Positions 58,882-64,000 of a stretch of 64,000 nt of DNA are shown here, piece after piece. Both the position numbers and the translations under genes were made by a program. Source of the DNA: Picochlorum sp. 'celeri' (lineage: Eukaryota > Chlorophyta > Trebouxiophyceae); NCBI GenBank assembly GCA_010909725.1, contig JAACMV010000010.1, positions 1,031,501 through 1,095,500 of the forward strand. Reading direction: 5' to 3'. The notes below the pieces were generated by a model. That model worked only from the letters and a program-made list of their open reading frames with translations, searched no databases and was not told the DNA's origin. Positions within the stretch are counted from its first letter, which is position 1; each line of letters begins with the position of its first letter.

Positions 58882-61415
58882 ATGAACAGACGAGCCACTG
58901 AGATTACCCGTGCATTGGAGAGGAATGACATTATTCATAATGTAATTGACTCAATAGGTGGTGTTCATGAGATTGGACGGTGTGGATCCAGGGGAGTGGA
59001 GAGAATAGCGTCGATTACTGTGAATGGAAGTCATGCTGCAGGACGGGGATTCTCGTGCCTTGCCGTGGTTGATGAGCGATATATAGATTCTTCAGGTGGA
59101 AGAGTGGCGCAGTGCTCAGGGATGTGTTCTCCTTCATCAGTGTTTGGTGATGGAACCAGTGTCAGTAGCAGGAGGAGGAGGGGAATACACTCAACAGAGC
59201 ATGGGTATTCATTTGCGTCGCAGCCTTTTAGGATGATGCATTCATCCGCATGGAGTATGTATTCGAGTTCATTAGAAGGCCAGCAACAGCAGCAGCAGGG
59301 TCAGCAGCAGACAACTGGGGTTCGTGCCAGTGTTCTGGGAAGCAGCCTTGATACATCTCGGAGCGTCGTGAAATCGAACATTCCTGTAGAAGATATTTAT
59401 GCGGATGCTGAGGAGTGCGATGAAGCTATAGAGGATTTGGAAAACGTGCGAAGGAGGGTGCAGAGCTGGAAAAAGTTGCCTCCTGGACATGTTCCGTTGA
59501 CAGTCAGGGTGAAGAACATCACCTCTGCAGTGCTCCATGGAGCGAAGGTCGTCCTATCATTTACTATATCGATTCCTGGAAGAATATATCGCTTCTATAG
59601 TCTGCCGAGGGAGGAGCGAAAAGCGACGTATTCGAGGTGGTGGGGTGTTGTCAAGATGGAAGCCAAGCATTATTGGCTTGGACTGAAGCTGCTTGGGAAG
59701 GATACAAAGATTGCTTCTCGTCTATTGGGAAGGGTTCTGTCGGGGAAGACGCTGTCTCGAAGGGAGCGTCAACAGTTGACACGAACGACTGCCGATATAT
59801 TCAGATTGGTACCCATGATGGTGTTCTTGGTGGTGCCGTTTATGGAATTGCTGTTGCCTGTGGCTCTGAAGCTCTTCCCCAACATGCTTCCTTCAACTTT
59901 CGAGGACAAGTTGAAGAAAGAGGAAGATATGAAAAAGCGTGTTGCTGCTAGATTAGAGATTGCAAGGTTCCTGCAGGACACAGTTGCGGAAATGGCTGGA
60001 GACATGACTGCACACCGCAGCGGTGACACGAGGACTTCGGCAGCAGAGCTGTATAGTTTCATGCAGCGTGTGCGAGCTGGAGAAAATGTTGATACATCCG
60101 AGCTGCTCAAGTTTGCAAAGCTGTTCAATGATGAATTGACCTTGGATAATTTGGAGAGGGTGCAGCTGGTGAGTTTGTGCAGGTTTGTTGGCATCAGTCC
60201 GTTTGGCACAGATGCCTTCCTCAAAACAAGACTCCGCAGTCACTTGATTGAAATAAAATCAGATGATCAAGAGATCCAGGAGGAAGGTATAGAAAACTTG
60301 ACGGAGGATGAGCTCAGGCAGGCGTGTAGGGCACGTGGCATGAGGGCTCCATTTGGGGAGGGAGCTGTGAAATTCATGCGCCAGCAGCTCGAGGAATGGC
60401 TTGATTGGAGTTTGAACAGATCCCTTCCATCGTCACTATTGCTCTTGTCACGGGCATTCACGGTGACATCTCCAGTTGGTCAGCCTAGCTCGGTGGATGT
60501 GTCATCCATCCGTGAAACCTTGTCAACCATGCCAGAGGAAGTGGTCGAGGATGTGGAGCTTTTCGCAACCAGCAGTGCTGATAAATCAGATGCGTACGAA
60601 AGAAAGCTCGAGCTCTTGGAGCGTGAGGAAGAACTTATTAGAGAGGAGCAGGAATGTGAAATGGATTTGAACCTCCCTGCCATGTCCACCACTGGCTCTG
60701 CTGCAGAAAAGGCAGCCACAGCCGCCGCCGCTGCGGTCGTCAAAGAAGCCGCAGCTTCGTCTCTGGCCGATGTTTTAGATAGGGAGTCTGCAGAGGAAAA
60801 GAGTTTCAAGGCAGCTGCAGCAAAGCAAGCAAAGATGCAAAAGATTCTGAATGCATTAGCAGCTTTGGCATCATCAAGTGGCGTGATTTCAGAAAGAGAG
60901 GCCTTCATGGATCTTGTAGAAAATGAAATCTCACGTTTACAGGCCAGTATGGGAAATCAAGGAACCGGCATGGTGTTCACCAAGGGCCAGCTGAATGTCG
61001 ACAGAAGCAGAATTGAGGAAGCACTCGGACAGCGACGGTTGGAGGATAGAGTCACAAACATCCTCAAGCGGGTGGAGAAAGAGTTGGATATGGTTGAATC
61101 GAAAATTGGAAATAAATTCAGAGTGTTGGATGTTGATAACGATGGAGTGGTATGTTGCATTTGTTCAAATATACATAGAATTCACTTGAATCTTTTTCCC
61201 TCATACATGTACACCTATGTATCCTGCAGATTTCCGAGGAAGAAATGAAGCTTGCTATGACATTTTTGAAAGAGCAATTGGGCGAGGAAGAACTCAAAGC
61301 CATGCTTGAGCAGCTTCAAATGGAAGGATCCGGCGGTATTGATGTGAAAACTCTCATGAGGCATGGTCTGCCAGACGATGATGATGATGAGAACAGCAAG
61401 AGTCACCAGTCATGA
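58882..61415 (+). CDS. LETM1: LETM1-like mitochondrial inner-membrane protein with EF-hand
   Basis: Two exons, 58882-61149 and 61230-61415 (817 residues); the intron is 80 bp. The first 150 residues are Arg/Ser-rich with a Gln run and act as presequence and linker. The LETM core follows: EERKATYSRWWGVVKMEAKH, a transmembrane segment (RLVPMMVFLVVPFMELLLPV), LFPNMLPSTFEDKLKKEE and LSKFAKLFNDELTLDNLERV-like sequence. DELRQACRARGMRAPFGEG continues the ribosome-binding-like domain. Coiled, Ala-rich sequence leads to an EF-hand (DVDNDGVISEEE) that is created exactly at the splice junction. LETM1 controls K+/H+ or Ca2+/H+ exchange and mitochondrial volume. The stop is 9 bases from the next gene's stop. 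Confidence 0.94.
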
Positions 61416-61424
61416 TGTAACCAA

Positions 61425-62268
61425 TTAACTATTCTTCTTCCTCAAAAACAGAGAGGATATCAACGCGATACCCGTGGCAATGACAGCAATAGCAGCCTTG
61501 GGATTCAACTTGCCAGCCCTCTTACAGACAAGAAACCCATGCGTCTTCCTTCCCCCATGCACACCTGCATCATGCTCCGCTACCGTTCCGTTTTGATGCA
61601 ATTCCATAAGCTGCATTTGGTGCATACCCATCGCAAAAGACAGTAACCTCGCGTCCACCTCGACACCTTCCCTGCGCTTCCTCTCCAACAACCACGGTAA
61701 CAAATCATTCCACGGTGCAAATTCTACAGAAATAAACTCCCCATCGTGCAGCTCCTGACTCACATTCCTATTCTCCTCCGAATCCAGATCAATCTCAACC
61801 ACAGCCATCATCATATTCGCATTCGTTATCCCAGGATCATTGAAACACACTGGTGTCACTGTGAGAATTTTACCATGATACCCAGTCTCCTCTTTTAATT
61901 CCCTGATCGCTGCAACCCCCGCATCCTCCCCTTCATCAATCAACCCCGCAGGCATTTCTAAACAATTGCTCCCCACCGCTGGCCGATACTGCGAGATCAC
62001 CAACGCCTGAGGCTCCTTGTTTTTCTGCACTGCTCTAGCAACCACAGCAACGGCGTCCACACCACTAGACGCCGTTGTTCGACGCTCCACGCTCTCCCAA
62101 AATCGACTTCGACCAACAGGATCAACCCACTACACACCAATCTCCCCCATAAGGCGCAATCACAAGGGTTTCGTTATACAATTGTCGCACCTCGATCCGC
62201 TTCAGAGTCAACCAACTGAACCCATGAGGTCCGAAATCTTGTTTCGTTTTAATATATGGTTTCGACAT
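61425..62268 (-). CDS. Nudix ADP-ribose pyrophosphatase with tail anchor
   Basis: Two exons on the minus strand, 62191-62268 and 61425-62129 (260 residues); the intron is 61 bp. The joined start gives WLTLKRIEWVDPVGRSRFWE then SVERRTTASSGVDAVAVVAR, as in NUDT5. The Nudix box is GLIDEGEDAGVAAIRELKEE, preceded by NCLEMPA and followed by NDPGITNANMMMAVVEID. NUDT5-like enzymes hydrolyse ADP-ribose. Unusually, the protein carries an extra 60 residues that end in a hydrophobic helix (AAIAVIATGIALISSLFL) and RKKNS. This is the layout of a tail-anchored protein, probably of an organelle outer membrane or the ER. The enzyme call is firm; the anchor is inferred. Confidence 0.88.
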
Positions 62269-62451
62269 TGTGGTAGTTTGACACGGTATTCCGATTGTTA
62301 AAAAAAATTACAAATTTGGTGTATGTATTACACGAGTGGGTCGACTGGACTTGTTTCATTTTGAAAACAAAATTGATTCTTGTCCATGCGTGAATCCATC
62401 ACCTAGATCTGCCATGCAATAACAGAGAAATCATCAACGTAATAGATAGAT

Positions 62452-63900
62452 ATGGCTCAAGTAATGCGCCAGGGGCTTGGCAGACAGTGGTGGTGGAAGA
62501 GAGTGTTGGGAACACAGAGTATATCTGGAGGTGGGATTCTTGCTCAAGAGAATGGAGATGGTGATCATCGCACGGTGTCCATTGATCGATCTGGGCTCAT
62601 TCTACCGAATCGATCGGAGGACAAGGACAGCAACGCTGGGCAACACAAGGTGGACAAGGAACAGGAGACTGAATTAGTCAAGCATCTCCAGTCTCTTATA
62701 CAGGTAGGGCAATGTGCTGTGTTATGTATGCATTCTCATTCTTAGAGACAGACCATCTCCTCTCGTAATCTTGTGCAGTTTCGAGGAGGACCGCTCACCA
62801 TTGCAGAGTACATGTCAGAGGTGTTGACACACCCCACAGAGGGATATTATACGACGAGAGAGCACGTGTTTGGGTCATCTGGGGATTTTGTCACATCTCC
62901 AGATATTTCACAAATGTTTGGAGAAATGATTGGGATTTGGTGCGTGGCGATGTGGCAGCAGTTGGGGTGTCCCAAGAAGCTCATGCTTGCAGAGTTGGGC
63001 CCAGGGAAGGGAACTTTGATGGCAGACGTCCTTCGCGGCACTGCTCCATTCAAGGATTTTAATAAAGCATTAGAAGTTCACCTTGTTGAGGTGAGCCCAC
63101 GGTTGAGATCGCTGCAGGCTGAATCCCTGGGATGCCATGCCCCATCGTCCTCATCCTCGTATGGACCCACTGTGACCTGGTGGAGTACTCTGGATGACGT
63201 GCCTTCGCCGCCTGATACACCCGTCCTATACATTGGGCACGAGTTTTTAGACGCTTTGCCCATCCATCAATTCGTCAAAAAGCCGAATGGGTCGTGGCAT
63301 GAGGTTGTTGTGGATATATGCAATGAAGCACACGATCCAAAGCACTTTCGCTTAGTCTTATCTCCTCATGATACGTTTGCATCCAAAACTGTTCTTCCAT
63401 CACGACTTCAGGACATTGATCGCGAGCGCATACAGCAATTAGACTCGATCGAAATCAGCCCAGCATGCATTGGCCTTGCTGATGGGTTGGCAACCAGAGT
63501 TGCACAGCAGGGCGGTGCCGCCCTCCTCATCGACTACGGACAAGACGGACCGTACGAAAATAGTATTGTAGCCATCAAGAACCACAAATTCGTAGACCTA
63601 CTCTCCCATCCGGGCCAGGCAGATGTCAGTGCATATGTAGACTTTGATGCCATGAGGACTGCTGTGAAGAGCAGCCCATACAATGCCATCGTCGACATGC
63701 ATGGCCCCATCGATCAATCTGTATTCTTAAAGTCCTTGGGTATAGACTCGAGGCTACAATCTCTGATGGAGGTGGCAGATGCCAAGCAACAACAGGCACT
63801 GCTGGATGGGTATAAAAGGCTCATTGGCAGTCCTGGCATGGGAGATCGATACAAGGCTATCTGTATAGGCAGCAAAACCACCATTCCAATCACATTTTAA
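62452..63900 (+). CDS. NDUFAF7: NDUFAF7/MidA, protein arginine methyltransferase for complex I assembly
   Basis: Two exons, 62452-62703 and 62779-63900 (457 residues); the intron is 75 bp. Domain order is a mitochondrial presequence-like start (MAQVMRQGLGRQWWWKRVLG), HLQSLIQ joined to FRGGPLTIAEYMSEVLTHPT, GYYTTREHVFGSSGDFVTSP, the S-adenosylmethionine motif LMLAELGPGKGTLMADVLR, PVLYIGHEFLDALPIHQFV and ALLIDYGQDGPYE. It ends YKAICIGSKTTIPITF. It methylates NDUFS2 and is required for early complex I assembly. The downstream 100 bases of the window hold no gene. Confidence 0.95.
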
Positions 63901-64000
63901 TTAAACCTCTGGAATGTAATAGAGGAGGATCGAGTCAGAACAGAAACGTAGGGAACAACAATGTCGATACAGCATTGCTCTGCAACCACAGCAATAGATG

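Overview
This window is nuclear DNA of a photosynthetic eukaryote, most likely a green-lineage microalga. The genes carry short GT-AG introns (about 49-124 bp), usually with G|GTRNGT donors. Several products are plastid proteins: acetolactate synthase regulatory subunit, an FKBP18-type lumenal PPIase with a twin-arginine signal, GUN4, Psb27 and a plastid-type NDPK. Nuclear coding of a tandem-repeat acetolactate synthase regulatory subunit, together with a WNK kinase carrying a C-terminal OSR1/PF2-like domain, a LIN9/ALY DIRP protein and UBC27, fits green algae better than red-lineage algae. Retention of CDC14, PAN3 and LETM1 fits an alga rather than a land plant. This placement is inference; no marker gene fixes the species.

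Layout: about 46 genes lie in alternating orientation with very short gaps. Region 0-10 kb holds PTPA (cut by the window edge), LIN9, a Nudix hydrolase, a NUP50-like nucleoporin, a MARVEL protein, TIM17 (with a 17-nt micro-exon), the acetolactate synthase regulatory subunit and a GON4L-like protein. Region 10-25 kb holds a small Cys-rich ORF, a WNK kinase, CSN5, FKBP18, a secreted or anchored orphan, CDC14, an organellar-type helical-repeat protein, MED18, PAN3 and an aldo-keto reductase. Region 25-45 kb holds a CaaX protein, a small membrane protein, a TKL-like kinase, CDC73, myo-inositol-phosphate synthase, a zinc-knuckle/WW protein, a two-RRM protein, GUN4, MED17 overlapping an NADH pyrophosphatase, a thioredoxin-like protein, NDPK, GAA1, DPH3, UBC27 and Psb27. 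Region 49-64 kb holds alpha-COP, SURF6, an EngB GTPase, DDI1, a peroxiredoxin-like protein lacking its Cys, THOC5, LETM1, a tail-anchored ADP-ribose pyrophosphatase and NDUFAF7.

The most unusual locus is 44.96-49.26 kb. A large intronless ORF at 46130-49009 encodes a Fanzor, the eukaryotic TnpB-like RNA-guided nuclease family. Its candidate RuvC residues and four-cysteine zinc finger are intact. It sits between Psb27 and alpha-COP. Its upstream side holds perfect palindromes and a 12-bp-stem hairpin, and its amino terminus seems to be split by a one-base frame change. No transposase gene or clear terminal repeat was found with it.

Most of the other genes are housekeeping functions: transcription and Mediator (MED17, MED18, CDC73, LIN9), RNA export and decay (THOC5, PAN3, NUP50), protein turnover (CSN5, UBC27, DDI1), secretion (alpha-COP, GAA1) and organelle biogenesis (TIM17, LETM1, NDUFAF7, EngB). 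Exon boundaries were worked out by hand from reading frame and splice signals and have no transcript support.
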